64,000 bases of DNA from the NCBI GenBank assembly GCA_009777845.1, contig WRLD01000007.1, positions 1 through 64,000 of the forward strand. The letters are read 5' to 3'. A model generated the notes under the pieces. The model made no database searches. It saw only the letters and a list, made by a program, of their open reading frames with translations, and was not told where the DNA came from. Below, in pieces: positions 62,752 through 64,000 of this stretch (its first letter is position 1; every line of letters starts with the position of its first letter). The stretch is from Defluviitaleaceae bacterium. Its GTDB lineage: Bacteria; Bacillota; Clostridia; Lachnospirales; WQUN01. The translations under genes were made by a program, and so were the position numbers.

Positions 62752-64000
62752 CTCACGACCTGCCCCTGGCGTGTCATTGCCGCGTCTATAACAATGCTGT
62801 CAAACTGGCGTATATTCGGGTTTCGTGCAGGGTCTAGCAAAATTGTGTCGCTGTATTCGGGAAGCTCGCCGTCTAGGTTTATTGCGCGGAAGTCGGCGGA
62901 ATTTGTCGTTGTGCGGTATACGCCGCGCACTATTCGCATATCTGCCTCGGAAACTACATGAAAGGTGTCTGCGGTGTCTACAGGCACTAGAATGTCGCCC
63001 TGCGAAAGCATAAGCGAATCCTCCAATATTTCGGCGTAGGCTTCCGTGGCCTCGCTTATAGTAACGGGAATGTTGCGGCGGCTATTGTCGTCTAGGCGGT
63101 GTACGACAAAGTAGGTGTCCTCGGTGAGGGAATGGATATGCGTAAGCGGTATTCTGAAAAACCTGCGTGTAGCTATGGCAGAGGTGGGAATCATAAAGCC
63201 GCTTTGAACATTGTCGGTTATGCGTATATTTACGTTTCTTTGATGCAAAAAATTGATTACGTTACGCGTGCTGCGGAAAACCACAAAATCCTCGCGGTGA
63301 TTGTGCTGTATATGCTCAATGTGCATGGGAACAGGCTCGTAACGCCCTGTGGCGGTGTTTTCTATATAGATTACCTTGTTTGAACCTGCGGTAAAGCCGT
63401 TTGTCATTTCGTTGGGCATCCATGCCGCTATATACCACGTATTGTCCACGATTTTGAAAACGTCGTCGCCTGCTTGTACCTCATGCCCTGGCACAATGGT
63501 GTCCATAGCCACGCTCATGCGAACCTGCTCGCGGCTTAGCTCCTGCATATTTCGCGGCGTAAAGGTATTTTCAAAGCCGTCGATTAGCGGGGACATAATA
63601 CCGCTTTGCTCCGCATAAATATCCCTTGCGTTCATTTGTATACGCGAGGAAAGCGTGTCGTACTGCTGGCTTAAATCGTTGCGTACGTACATGGATTCGT
63701 TGACAATCATGTTGTTTCGGTTGTTGGTAATTTGTGTAAGTTGGTCTAGCAGATTGTACGCTTCCCCAAGATTTGCCTGCATATGGTGGCTCATGCTCTT
63801 AACCATGCGCGTACGCAGACTGGAGTTAATCCGCTCTACGTGTGGGTCTGTTCGGGTAGCGTATCGCATGTCGTGTACGTCCATTATGGCTTGCTGTAGG
63901 ACGGCTATTTCCTGCTCGCTTCGGTGTACTGCTTCCACATCTCGTATGCTTGCCACAGCCGTATTGGCGCGGACATAGTCAAATTCCTGTACGGCAAAAA
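62748..64000 (-). CDS. HlyD-like periplasmic-adaptor-type protein, cut by window end
   Basis: At least 417 residues; the frame remains open to the window edge (the last codons read AVQEFDYVRANTAVASIRDVE), so the N-terminus with its expected membrane anchor is outside. A helical coiled-coil hairpin (about the first 130 visible residues) is followed by beta-barrel parts: PGHEVQAGDDVFKIVDNTWY, VIYIENTATGRYEPVPM, FMIPTSAIATRRFFRIPLTH and EYSDTILLDPARNP. This matches the HlyD-like proteins encoded next to yggS and sepF in many Clostridia, whose function is uncertain. Confidence 0.75.
   Translation of the reverse strand, partial: FAVQEFDYVRANTAVASIRDVEAVHRSEQEIAVLQQAIMDVHDMRYATRTDPHVERINSSLRTRMVKSMSHHMQANLGEAYNLLDQLTQITNNRNNMIVNESMYVRNDLSQQYDTLSSRIQMNARDIYAEQSGIMSPLIDGFENTFTPRNMQELSREQVRMSVAMDTIVPGHEVQAGDDVFKIVDNTWYIAAWMPNEMTNGFTAGSNKVIYIENTATGRYEPVPMHIEHIQHNHREDFVVFRSTRNVINFLHQRNVNIRITDNVQSGFMIPTSAIATRRFFRIPLTHIHSLTEDTYFVVHRLDDNSRRNIPVTISEATEAYAEILEDSLMLSQGDILVPVDTADTFHVVSEADMRIVRGVYRTTTNSADFRAINLDGELPEYSDTILLDPARNPNIRQFDSIVIDAAMTRQGQVVR

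Overview
The window looks like a chromosomal stretch of an anaerobic, endospore-forming member of the Clostridia. Evidence: a cotJA-cotJB-cotJC spore-coat operon, a SpoIVFA/SpoIVFB-like pair, S-layer-homology proteins, a SepF-YggT-YggS division cluster, a cohesin/dockerin surface system, and an F-type ATP synthase whose c subunit carries the Na+-binding residues. TTG and GTG starts with strong GGAGG sites are common. Genus cannot be named from sequence alone.

Layout. 1-1030: C-terminal half of an IS5-type transposase that appears to have landed in a dispersed repeat. 1035-9416 (minus): complete atp operon (atpZ, atpI, B, E, F, H, A, G, D, C) with a translationally coupled secreted CAP-domain protein at its end. 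9662-10764: cotJ operon, probably sigma-E driven. 10878-11325: RelE/ParE-type toxin-antitoxin pair. 11332-16941 (minus): DUF3999-like and DUF2339 membrane proteins with two unknown genes. 17045-22041: leuC, leuD and leuB, interrupted by an MntA/HepT/HicB-like cassette and a DUF6273-like lipoprotein. 22518-25483: truncated Hsp70 and TmcAL. 25444-27096: low-complexity ferritin-like protein. 27531-39816: secreted lipoprotein, cohesin-like protein, and a 3186-residue CotH/lamin-tail/dockerin protein. 40234-46856: a second toxin-antitoxin pair, CcdA, an IspD-RNase HI fusion, SpoIVFA/B, and a CPA2 antiporter. 48132-58100: three large secreted/SLH proteins, a tRNA (CAT), and a DUF4258/YgiT pair. 58215-64000: rsmI, a cupin, yggT (frameshifted), sepF, yggS and a HlyD-like protein running off the end.

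The most distinctive property is the density of dispersed inverted-repeat families in almost every intergenic gap. Family A (about 115-230 bp) has terminal inverted repeats starting TGTAGGGGACGG. Family B is made of ACGGATTTAACGGATTT-type words. Family C is made of CACAGAGGCACAGAGGGAGC-type words. A fourth family couples a terminator-like hairpin to TTGTGGGAATGTCG; it sits just downstream of several genes and also, in one constant reading frame (peptide VGMSPRSLD), inside two protein-coding genes. There it forms the linker that fuses IspD to RNase HI and an insertion in TmcAL. I regard this as the best candidate for something undescribed in this window, followed by the adjacent cohesin/dockerin pair and the toxin-antitoxin cassette inside the leu operon.
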